64,000 nucleotides of DNA from Algoriphagus sp. (GTDB taxonomy: Bacteria; Bacteroidota; Bacteroidia; Cytophagales; Cyclobacteriaceae): contig NZ_JAQWXX010000099.1 in the NCBI RefSeq assembly GCF_029254265.1, forward strand, positions 52,718 to 116,717, in the 5' to 3' direction. Shown piece by piece: positions 37,093 to 44,370 of the stretch. Under the pieces are notes generated by a model. The model ran no database searches. It was not told the DNA's origin and saw only the letters and a program-made list of their open reading frames with translations. The translations under genes were made by a program, and so were the position numbers. The stretch's first letter is position 1; each line of letters begins with the position of its first letter.

Positions 37093-37124
37093 AAAAAACC
37101 GAAGCGACATGCTTCGGTTTTTTT
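37093..37124. terminator. Bidirectional intrinsic terminator
   Basis: CCGAAGC/GCTTCGG stem with GACAT loop, A run before and T run after. It separates dps (+) from the convergent isomerase-like gene (-). Confidence 0.9.
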
Positions 37125-37144
37125 GGTTTAAATCCAGCTATGAT

Positions 37145-38173
37145 TTACGCTAATGCCTTCTGACAGAATTCAACGCATTTCTGAACTTCTTTTACAGCAT
37201 CAGAACTTTCCGGAACTTGATATTCCAATTCAATGGTCGCTGGAAATTTATACTTGTTAGTTCTCATGAGTTGAAGTATTTCTACAATCGGAGTATCACC
37301 AGTTCCCCAGGCCACATTGCCCTTTCCATTCGCAGGAGTGGTTCTATCCTTGGTGTGCATGCTCAGGATTCTGCTATGCTGTTTTTCGATTAATGGGATA
37401 AGATCTGTTTGTCCCGCTGCGATGTAGTGACCTGCATCTAGATTCAGTCCGTTTTTTGGGCTTTGAGTAAGTGCGGTATCCCAGAAAGTAAATGTTTCTT
37501 GCTCATGACCATGGTAGCCAACGGCCATACCATATTGCTCACCCATTTTCCCTAGCTTAAGCGTGTGAGCATCATCGGAGGGGTGCTCTAAAGTGACATG
37601 AGAAGCACCGAGTGCCTTTGCTGCTTTCATTCCATAGGCGATCTCAGCATCAGTATTATTCTTTCCAAAAGCATTGGGCTTAAATGCATAGATACTTACA
37701 CCAGCATCTTTGTACATTTTTCGGAATTGTTCAAATTTCTTCATGTCAGCCGTAGCTCTCCAAGCCGCTACTTCTTTCTGGTAAGAATCGCCTTGAGTAC
37801 GAAGTTCATCCAATTCCTTTTTTTCATCGGCAGTCAGTTCTTCACCTCGACGTGCTTTTCCACCAAGTTGAAACATCCGCATACGATTAATCGGGGATAC
37901 AGGCATACCAGCAAATGATTCTGCAGGATCACCCATCAGTTCGATGGCACTTAGCCCACTGTCTTTTACGTACTGAAGTGTGGCTTCTGCACTTTGGTCC
38001 GGCATAGTTCTGAAGCTATAGGTGATACAACCGATCTGAACTCCGTTTATTAAAGAATTCGGCTTATTGAAATTTCGAATAATAGCGGGTGCTCCTTGGA
38101 GCCAAGTTGGGGCTGTGACAAGTCCTGCTGCTCCAAGTGCTGACTTGATGAGAAAATCTCTTCTGGTTTTCAT
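37145..38173 (-). CDS. Exported sugar phosphate isomerase/epimerase-like TIM-barrel protein
   Basis: A 342-residue AP-endonuclease-2-like TIM barrel (xylose isomerase-like superfamily) with a Tat signal (TRRDFLIKSALGAAGL). Blocks VQIGCITYSFRTM, GLSAIELMGDP, HVTLEHPSDD, YHGHEQETF, LNLDAGHYIAAGQ and SMHTKDR contain the metal ligands. An insertion of about 55 residues around 95-150 is rich in Lys/Glu. Such exported proteins often accompany Gfo/Idh and DUF1080 proteins in Bacteroidota sugar-oxidation loci, but here it is solitary. The reaction is unknown, possibly a keto-sugar isomerase. Confidence 0.85.
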   Translation of the reverse strand: MKTRRDFLIKSALGAAGLVTAPTWLQGAPAIIRNFNKPNSLINGVQIGCITYSFRTMPDQSAEATLQYVKDSGLSAIELMGDPAESFAGMPVSPINRMRMFQLGGKARRGEELTADEKKELDELRTQGDSYQKEVAAWRATADMKKFEQFRKMYKDAGVSIYAFKPNAFGKNNTDAEIAYGMKAAKALGASHVTLEHPSDDAHTLKLGKMGEQYGMAVGYHGHEQETFTFWDTALTQSPKNGLNLDAGHYIAAGQTDLIPLIEKQHSRILSMHTKDRTTPANGKGNVAWGTGDTPIVEILQLMRTNKYKFPATIELEYQVPESSDAVKEVQKCVEFCQKALA

Positions 38174-38381
38174 AGGTTATTGGGGTTTGTTAGTGTCGAG
38201 TTTTGAATAGTACAAATTAACATATTTCAGAGAAACCGCTTTTAAAATTAGATAAAGGGTCAATTCCGAAGGACAGCTGAGCTATTCAGCTGCATTTATT
38301 AACTTTCGGGTAAATACCCCCTTAAATCAAAGGCAGCATTTCAATGATTTTATTCGCTTTCTCATCTTATCCGCTTTTATC

Positions 38382-38813
38382 ATGAGCACTTCCAGTTCTA
38401 TTAAAAAAAGGATTTTGGAAGGAGTTTTCCTATCTGAATTTCAGTTTCAGACTTCCCGAAGTGGAGGTCCAGGTGGTCAAAATGTCAATAAAGTAGAGAC
38501 TAAAGTACAGCTTAACTTTGATATTGCTGCATCTCCAAATCTCACTGAGGAGGAGAAAAGCATCCTTTTTAACAAGCTGAAAAATAAGATTACGGAGGCT
38601 GGGATTTTGCAGATAACTGCTCAGGAAAAGCGTTCCCAACTCCAGAATAAGGAGATTGTAATCAAGAAATTTGGAGACTTGCTTCGCAAAGCTTTTGAGC
38701 AAAAGAAACTACGAAAAGCGACTAAGCCAGGTAAGGGAGCAATTGAGAAACGATTGAAATCCAAAAAAGTCAATGCGGAGAAGAAAGCGAATCGAGGCTG
38801 GAAGCGAGAGTAG
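38382..38813 (+). CDS. arfB: Peptidyl-tRNA hydrolase ArfB (ribosome rescue)
   Basis: A 143-residue class-I release-factor-like protein that hydrolyses peptidyl-tRNA on ribosomes stalled without a stop codon. The catalytic GGQ is at residues 31-33 in GGPGGQNVNKVETKV. A basic C-terminal tail (KATKPGKGAIEKRLKSKKVNAEKKANRGWKRE in parts) inserts into the empty mRNA channel. The size and domain layout match YaeJ/ArfB and lack the stop-codon recognition domain of RF1/RF2. It is a solo gene followed by a repeat-filled spacer. Confidence 0.94.
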   Translation: MSTSSSIKKRILEGVFLSEFQFQTSRSGGPGGQNVNKVETKVQLNFDIAASPNLTEEEKSILFNKLKNKITEAGILQITAQEKRSQLQNKEIVIKKFGDLLRKAFEQKKLRKATKPGKGAIEKRLKSKKVNAEKKANRGWKRE

Positions 38814-38948
38814 GCAGTGGGCAGTAAGCAGTTTTTAGTGAGCAGTTGGTAGTTTTCAGTGATCAGCAATTATAAGGATTTTCAATTTTCAGAAGGTTTT
38901 AATAAACAGAAGTTGAAAGTGGTCTGTCGACCGTCGACTGTTGTCCAA
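38808..38948. repeat. Degenerate short-period repeat in intergenic spacer
   Basis: A series of related words (GCAGTGGGCAGTAAGCAG, GTGAGCAGTTGGTAG, TCAGTGATCAGCA) begins at the end of arfB. A second patch of GTCTGTCGACC GTCGACTGTTGTCC type is at 38922-38947. Units of about 7 bases with CAGT/GCAGT cores are repeated imperfectly. No coding potential was recognised. Confidence 0.65.
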
Positions 38949-38960
38949 AAATCCATTCCA

Positions 38961-39686
38961 TTATTCTTTATTTTTCCAAACAGCCTTATGATAAGCATCA
39001 AGACTTTCATCTAGGCGTTTTTCTTTCAGATGGATTCCCTCACAAAATGCCTGACATGCAGCGGGATCAACATTGTCCTCACATTGGCTCATACAGTCTT
39101 TTAGGCTATTTCTTGGCATGATTTTGAACCCAAAAATCAGGCTACTTACGATAATCACTACCACCAGAAATGCACCCAAAAAAAAGCGAAAGGGGAATTT
39201 ATTACTGAGCTCTTTGAAAGTGGGAACTTGAAGATCAGATGAATTGGAATTGAAAGGTAATATGTACTTCCATCGGTGATAGTACCAACCCAAAAGGTAA
39301 AGTACAGCCAGGGTCATCAAAGGAGAGGTGATCAGGGAGCCTTCGAATCGAACTGCCAGTGAAAGGATGGTAATATTGAGGATAATCGGAAGGTATAGAA
39401 GTGCTCCCATCAATGCCGTTCGAGGTATCAGAAGAAGTATTCCCGCAAGCACTTGAGCAATTCCAATAAAAGTATAGTAATAACCGGTATGGTGCAGTGC
39501 TTCCAAATAAGCGCCCATTGGATGATAGTTTGGAAGGGAGGTAAATCGCTCACTCAGAATTTTAATCATTCCCGGGAAAATAAACCCATAGGCTAAAATA
39601 ATGCGGATGAAGATGGCAAAGTACCAAAGCCATTTGTTTTGGCGAGCTTGGGCATGAAGTCGATCTAGGCTTTTTGCAAATGACAT
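38961..39686 (-). CDS. DoxX-family membrane protein with twin CX3C tail
   Basis: A 241-residue polytopic membrane protein of DoxX/DoxD type: ILAYGFIFPGMIKIL in TM1, then YYYTFIGIAQVLAGILLLIP, ALMGALLYLPIILNITILSL and MTLAVLYLLGWYYH. A further TM at about 170-190 (FFLGAFLVVVIIVSSLIFGF) precedes a soluble C-terminal tail. This tail has two CX3C motifs eight residues apart: C198-x3-C202 and C211-x3-C215. The arrangement resembles twin-CX3C helical hairpins that form paired disulfides or bind metal. I know of no such tail as a standard DoxX feature. The function is unknown. Confidence 0.8.
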   Translation of the reverse strand: MSFAKSLDRLHAQARQNKWLWYFAIFIRIILAYGFIFPGMIKILSERFTSLPNYHPMGAYLEALHHTGYYYTFIGIAQVLAGILLLIPRTALMGALLYLPIILNITILSLAVRFEGSLITSPLMTLAVLYLLGWYYHRWKYILPFNSNSSDLQVPTFKELSNKFPFRFFLGAFLVVVIIVSSLIFGFKIMPRNSLKDCMSQCEDNVDPAACQAFCEGIHLKEKRLDESLDAYHKAVWKNKE

Positions 39687-39916
39687 AGCGACAATGAATT
39701 CTTCAAGAAATCTGTTTTAGCGGGAAGTAATTTAGCAAATTTCTTAAATGAGGTCTCTATTGTTCTTTTGACAGAATCATACCACCGATTTCTAGATTTT
39801 TTCAAGAATGTAAAAGCTTGTTAATTTTTAACTAATTCCGGGTTTTTTTTATGTTTAACTATTGACTTATTAAACATTATTTGATTTATTAGTTCAAATT
39901 TTAAATCTTTTAGTTT

Positions 39917-41875
39917 ATGATTAGAACGATAAAAGTACTCGCACTCTTCGTTTTACTTCCTTTAGCTTCATTTTCGCAGGAATTGATAAAAACCGAACTC
40001 CAGGGCAGGTGGTATGCCTCCGATGGGAGTAATGAGTTCATCCTAGCTGTACAGGATGATTTCGCATTGTTTCAAGGTGAAATCTGGGAGATCACAGAAA
40101 TAGAATCAAATACATTACAGCTTAGCAAAGCTGACGGAAAAACAGAAATCACCTTTCAGCAAAAAGGATCTGATATTTTTCTGGAATTTGATGGTTTGTC
40201 GAATCAGGTGCAATTAGAGAAGAAGGTTAGTACATCGAAGAAACCACGTTCTACCGCATCGATTGCGGGTGATTTTCTGAGAATGGATCAGGTCATGTTG
40301 CAAGGTGTCATCATTCCAAAAGGTGAAATGCCAAAGACATTTTCAGTCATCTACAATGATGCCTTTGCAGATGATCAAAAGAAGTTTGTGGCAGATGTAG
40401 ATGAAAAGGGACGCTTCAAAATCATTTTTCCATTGGAGGTTCCGCAAAGTATCATGATAAGTGCGGGTGATGCTTTTACTACCATACTTTCTAAGCCAGG
40501 TGCAAAACAAGGATTGATAATCGAAGAGGCTTCATTTTCAAATTTGGGCCCCGAGTTTTGGTACATTGCCAAGCAGATTGATTTTATGGGGGATTTAGCC
40601 TTAGAAAATGAGGAGCACCGACTATTGAATCCAGAGTTCATGAAAATCAGAGCCTATTTCGAAAATGACAGCATGGTCAAGTCACTTGATGCGGATGCTT
40701 ACCAAGCTTATAGACTCAAGTTGATGGAGCGACATCAAGAGTTTTATTCCAATTACTTTGATTCTGTGGAAGTTAGTCCGATAATTAAAGATTTTAGCTT
40801 TAGAAATACTCGAATCAATGCCGCTGATGACATGATGCGGTACATCTGGCTTAGTGGAATGAAACCTGGAGGAGGCCCGATTGAACTGGCAACAGTTTCT
40901 GAAGAATATAAAACCAAAGCCTTGAGCCTAGTCAATAATGAGGTAGAAGAAATGATGGCTACAGAATATCCAGGTTTTGTTCGTGAAATAGCCATGTCTT
41001 CAGCTCAGGGTGATCGGAAACAATTGATGGATATTTACATTGAAAATATTTATGAATTCCTAAAGTCAGAAAACCTTCCCGATTCTACAATGATTAAAAT
41101 CGAGGATTGGAAGGCAAGTCAGGCAGACCGGAAATCTCCAAATGGCGGGATGCAAATGAATCCTGAAATTGCAGAACTTTTTAAGAAATATAGTGAGGAA
41201 TTGATGCCTCTTTTTCATGATGCGAATTGGCAGATTGTAAAAAAGAAGCTGGTTAGTTATAATCCCTTCTTGCGATCAAGTGTAGTGGCTGTTTTTGTGG
41301 ATCAAAATTTCCTAAGTAGTGGATTGGATGTTCCCGAGAATATTCTCGCTGACTTAGATCAATTGGATCTGAATCCAGAAATAAAGAAAGGGATTCTAGA
41401 AGATGTCGCAGACTTCGAAATTCTTAAGAATAAGAAGTTTGTAACTGGTGTGGAGATCTCAGAATCTACTGAAAACATTTTATTTCAAATCAAAGAAAAG
41501 CACAAAGGAAAAGTAGTCTATGTGGATGTATGGGCTACTTGGTGTGGGCCTTGTATTTCGGAATTCAGCTATTTGAAGGAACTCAAAAGCCAAGATTTAG
41601 AAGATGTGGTGTTTGTCTACCTCTGCGCACAATCTTCAGAGGAAGCCTTTACCACTATGGTAAAAAAGTTTGAGTTGACCGGGGATAATTATTTCTTGAA
41701 TGCTAAGCAATATCAGGTCTTTGACAAAGAGGTTGAAATAGCCGGTTTCCCGACTTATCTGGTTATCACCAAAGAGGGTAAATTGGTGCGTGAGGGAATT
41801 AACAGACCAAGTTCAGGAGATGCATTGGTGAACCAGTTGAAATCATTTTCTAAACAAGGGATCGATCCCGAATAA
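39917..41875 (+). CDS. TlpA-family thioredoxin-like protein with large N-terminal region
   Basis: A 652-residue exported protein (signal peptide ending near SFSQ). The C-terminal thioredoxin-fold domain (about 505-645) has the active-site pair C543-G-P-C546 in VYVDVWATWCGPCISEF and the cis-Pro in AGFPTYLV. The N-terminal part includes a DUF4369-like beta domain (about 120-200) and a long helical region. This architecture is common in Bacteroidota periplasmic thiol-disulfide proteins. It probably reduces or isomerises disulfides in exported proteins; the partner is unknown. The gene stands alone and ends at a terminator shared with the convergent TPR gene. Confidence 0.88.
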   Translation: MIRTIKVLALFVLLPLASFSQELIKTELQGRWYASDGSNEFILAVQDDFALFQGEIWEITEIESNTLQLSKADGKTEITFQQKGSDIFLEFDGLSNQVQLEKKVSTSKKPRSTASIAGDFLRMDQVMLQGVIIPKGEMPKTFSVIYNDAFADDQKKFVADVDEKGRFKIIFPLEVPQSIMISAGDAFTTILSKPGAKQGLIIEEASFSNLGPEFWYIAKQIDFMGDLALENEEHRLLNPEFMKIRAYFENDSMVKSLDADAYQAYRLKLMERHQEFYSNYFDSVEVSPIIKDFSFRNTRINAADDMMRYIWLSGMKPGGGPIELATVSEEYKTKALSLVNNEVEEMMATEYPGFVREIAMSSAQGDRKQLMDIYIENIYEFLKSENLPDSTMIKIEDWKASQADRKSPNGGMQMNPEIAELFKKYSEELMPLFHDANWQIVKKKLVSYNPFLRSSVVAVFVDQNFLSSGLDVPENILADLDQLDLNPEIKKGILEDVADFEILKNKKFVTGVEISESTENILFQIKEKHKGKVVYVDVWATWCGPCISEFSYLKELKSQDLEDVVFVYLCAQSSEEAFTTMVKKFELTGDNYFLNAKQYQVFDKEVEIAGFPTYLVITKEGKLVREGINRPSSGDALVNQLKSFSKQGIDPE

Positions 41876-41897
41876 TTGAAAATCAAACTTAAGTTGG

Positions 41898-41934
41898 AAT
41901 CAAAAAGGCTAGAAAGAATCTAGTCTTTTTGATT
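41898..41934. terminator. Bidirectional terminator overlapping the end of the TPR gene
   Basis: AATCAAAAAGGCTAGA pairs with TCTAGTCTTTTTGATT over 16 bases with a single G-T type mismatch and a 5-base loop. The right arm covers the last codons and stop of the TPR gene, so the terminator is partly coding. Confidence 0.8.
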
Positions 41935-42738
41935 TTTCAATTGATCCTCAATTTGCTTTTTTAACCTTTTGGCGAGGGTATGTTTCGAATCCATTAAAAG
42001 TGTTTGGTTTATAAAGATTTCTGCTTTAGTCCATTCCCCCTTTTCAAAGTTTAATACAGCCTCAGTAAATGAAATGGCAGGAGATTGATTACTTGAAAGC
42101 TTATTTTTGAGGTCTTTCAAAGCTTCTTCTGCTTTGTCGAAATTTTTTAATTCAGCCCATAATTGGGATTTGTAGCTGATTAAAAATGGGTTGCTTTCTA
42201 TTCCAATGTTCTCATGCGATTGAATGCTGTCTAAGGCAGCGCCAGCCCCGTAGATGCTATGAATTACTTCAAAGTATTCGGATCGGACAAAGGTTTCTCT
42301 TGGATAAATGTGTAAGAAATCTCCGAAATTTTTGAAGGAAGTTTCATAGAAACGAGTCACTTGTTCGGACTTGATCGCTATTCCCCGGTCCTTCGAGTCG
42401 ATCAATTCCAAGCTTCCCAGATATACTTCCAAGAGTTTGGCTTCCCAAGAAGAATCAGTCTCTATACTTTTGAGTTTGGTATAAATGGAAGCACGCTCAC
42501 GAGGATCATTACTGATTCTTCCCACTTGTGCCCAGGCCAATTGAAAATCAGGATCAAGCCTCACCGCTTCTCGATAAGATTCCTCAGCTTTGGTCCATTC
42601 ACCCAAATCCAAAATTTCTTCCCATCCTCGGAGATAAGCTTCTCGAGCCGCATCCGACTTAGTTCCATAGTCAAAAATGGGAGCTTGAGCTAAACTGAGA
42701 AAGGGGAGAAGTAGAAAAAATAAGAGGGTCAATTTCAC
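41920..42738 (-). CDS. Tetratricopeptide-repeat exported protein
   Basis: A 272-residue protein with a signal peptide (FLLLPFLSLAQA) and TPR-like helices. The clearest unit is at about 36-70 (GEWTKAEESYREAVRLDPDFQLAWAQVG). Further repeats lie near 190-225 (FDKAEEALKDLKNKL) and 230-262 (GEWTKAEIFINQTLLMDSKHTLAKRL). It acts presumably as a periplasmic scaffold; no enzymatic motif is present. It is 10 bases downstream of the DUF1080 lipoprotein gene and probably co-transcribed with it. Confidence 0.8.
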   Translation of the reverse strand: MKLTLLFFLLLPFLSLAQAPIFDYGTKSDAAREAYLRGWEEILDLGEWTKAEESYREAVRLDPDFQLAWAQVGRISNDPRERASIYTKLKSIETDSSWEAKLLEVYLGSLELIDSKDRGIAIKSEQVTRFYETSFKNFGDFLHIYPRETFVRSEYFEVIHSIYGAGAALDSIQSHENIGIESNPFLISYKSQLWAELKNFDKAEEALKDLKNKLSSNQSPAISFTEAVLNFEKGEWTKAEIFINQTLLMDSKHTLAKRLKKQIEDQLKNQKD

Positions 42739-42748
42739 GTCTATAATT

Positions 42749-43372
42749 TTAATTGTCTCCTGAAAGAGATTGAAATTTCACGTTTCGAAAACGAACCTCC
42801 CCAGTTCCCATAGCTTGAAGGGCGATATAACCTTCAGCAAGGCTACTGTCTTTTAAGTCTGCGGTTGGGATATCATTTATCCAAGCTTGAAGATGATCTC
42901 CCTGGATTTGAATTTTATAAGTATTCCATTCTCCGATTGTCTCTACATAGTTGAGCGGAGTAGTTCTATTTACAATCGCCCCAGTCCTAAAGTCCTGATT
43001 TGGATGTAGATCCCAGATATTGATTTCGTAGCAATCTGTAAAGCTTATCTCCTTGTTTTGACAACGAATATAAATGCCTGAATTGATCGTACTATCTGGT
43101 TTGAATTCGAGTTCGAGGATAAAATCAGTGTACCTATTTTCAGTCATTACAAATCCAACGCTGTCCTTTACGGTGCCTATTAATTCACCTTCATTAAATT
43201 TCCATTCAGCTCCGCCTAAAATTTGCCAGCCGTCAAAGTTTTCGTTCAACATTTCCTCCTTTTGGTCACAAGATGAAAAACAGAAAAAAATCAAGGCTAG
43301 CCCCAAAAGCGTAGAAAAAGGTTTAAATGTTCTTTTTTGATTTAGTGTTTTTAGAAACATAGTAAGGAGCAT
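42749..43372 (-). CDS. DUF1080 (3-keto-disaccharide hydrolase-like) lipoprotein
   Basis: A single-domain DUF1080 lipoprotein of about 207 residues. The lipobox is FCFSSCDQ, and the concanavalin-like domain runs GWQILGGAEWKFNEGELIG to VRFRNVKFQSL. NSGIYIRCQ and CYEINIWDLHP form the usual core. Starts at 43372 or 43360 are both possible; the second gives MFLKTLNQK. It differs from the tandem version at 21135-22517 and lacks a neighbouring oxidoreductase; a TPR protein follows. Carbohydrate binding or keto-sugar cleavage is inferred from the family only. Confidence 0.85.
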   Translation of the reverse strand: MLLTMFLKTLNQKRTFKPFSTLLGLALIFFCFSSCDQKEEMLNENFDGWQILGGAEWKFNEGELIGTVKDSVGFVMTENRYTDFILELEFKPDSTINSGIYIRCQNKEISFTDCYEINIWDLHPNQDFRTGAIVNRTTPLNYVETIGEWNTYKIQIQGDHLQAWINDIPTADLKDSSLAEGYIALQAMGTGEVRFRNVKFQSLSGDN

Positions 43373-43596
43373 AAGTTTGAGCTAGAACAAGAAATATTTT
43401 TATCTATATACTTCCGCAATTTCAACAATTAACCAAAATATAATTCCTCAACTCCATCTACAACTCTAGCGCGCTTGCCGAGCGGAGTCGAGGTCCTTTG
43501 GTTTAACAATCACTGCTGTCAATAAAGCGGATAATCATAATCTTTTAAAAGGTAATTGGTTGAATATCCAGAAACCAAAATATTCTCGGTTTAAAA

Positions 43597-44259
43597 TTAT
43601 TCACCAATAATTCTCACCAGCAGCTTTTCGCAGACTTTTTCACTTAAGGTTTCTCGTTCGTTTTGCAAATAACTCACTACCATACTTTGGTCGTAGGTTT
43701 CTTTGGAGTGAATGGTGATTTGAGTTCCCAGACTCAAATTACGGCTATTCAGGAATTCTAGAAATTCTGTAGAGCTATTGGTTAGAGCAGCCAAAACCAC
43801 TGTTTGTCCAGCTTCGCAAGTGTCCAAACATACGTAATGGGTTTCTTTGATTCTGCCCATTTTATCAGGAATAGGGGAGCCGTGGGGGTCAATGGTTGGG
43901 AAACCTAAGAGTTCATCCATTCGCTCAAAAAACTTTGGCGCATGGATATGCTCCACTTGCTCGGCGATAGCATGTACCTCTTCCCAACCAAAACCCATCT
44001 TGTTTACCAAAAACATTTCCGTCAATCGATGTTGACGAATTACTAAGGCAGCGGTTTTTTGCCCCTCAGGGGTCAATTGAACAGGCTTATACTTTTGGTA
44101 AATCACCCAACCATTTTTTTGGAGTGTTTTTACCATACTATTTACGGTCGGCATACTGACATTCATCTGATTTGCCAGTTCTGAAATATTGACCTCTCCG
44201 GCAGGATTAGCCAGGTTAAAAAGTGCTTTTAGGTAATTTTCTTCGGTTTGAGAAGCCAT
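43597..44259 (-). CDS. DtxR/MntR-family metal-dependent transcriptional regulator
   Basis: A 220-residue regulator with an N-terminal winged helix (about 1-65, VNISELANQMNVSMPTVNSM). The metal-binding/dimerisation domain (about 66-140) carries H and E ligands in EEVHAIAEQVEHIHA, and a C-terminal FeoA/SH3-like domain follows. It represses transporters when Mn2+ or Fe2+ is bound. It is divergent from a TonB receptor, and a perfect 16-bp palindrome (44312-44327) between them lies inside the receptor's promoter. Regulation of the receptor by this protein is therefore well supported by layout. Mn versus Fe specificity is not decided by what I can see. Confidence 0.92.
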   Translation of the reverse strand: MASQTEENYLKALFNLANPAGEVNISELANQMNVSMPTVNSMVKTLQKNGWVIYQKYKPVQLTPEGQKTAALVIRQHRLTEMFLVNKMGFGWEEVHAIAEQVEHIHAPKFFERMDELLGFPTIDPHGSPIPDKMGRIKETHYVCLDTCEAGQTVVLAALTNSSTEFLEFLNSRNLSLGTQITIHSKETYDQSMVVSYLQNERETLSEKVCEKLLVRIIGE

Positions 44260-44308
44260 GCAATCTTGTTTTGAAAATCAAATATGTAAAAATATAAGTA
44301 AAATCAAT

Positions 44309-44339
44309 TTTGTTAGATTAATCTAACTTTATACTTTTG
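44309..44339 (+). promoter_or_regulatory. Bacteroidota promoter of the TonB receptor gene
   Basis: TTTG at 44309-44312, a 19-base spacer, then TACTTTTG at 44332-44339 exactly match the TTTG-N19-TAnnTTTG consensus of the Bacteroidota primary sigma factor. The start codon (44371) is about 30 bases downstream. Confidence 0.85.
44312..44327. promoter_or_regulatory. DtxR/MntR-type operator
   Basis: GTTAGATTAATCTAAC is a perfect 16-bp palindrome of the TTAG...CTAA type recognised by DtxR-family regulators. It fills the -33/-7 spacer of the receptor promoter, so binding would block RNA polymerase. The regulator gene lies 50 bases to the left. Confidence 0.82.
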
Positions 44340-44370
44340 TACTATCTAAACATAAAATTTGGATACTCTT

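Noticed and set aside
38808..38948. Possible CRISPR array
   Set aside because: The repeated words are 7-18 bases, imperfect and without regular spacers; no cas gene is in the window.
43440..43560. GCGCTTGCCGAGCGGAGTCGAGG segment as a possible regulatory RNA
   Set aside because: It looks like a fragment of a dispersed intergenic repeat; no stable conserved fold or terminator was seen.
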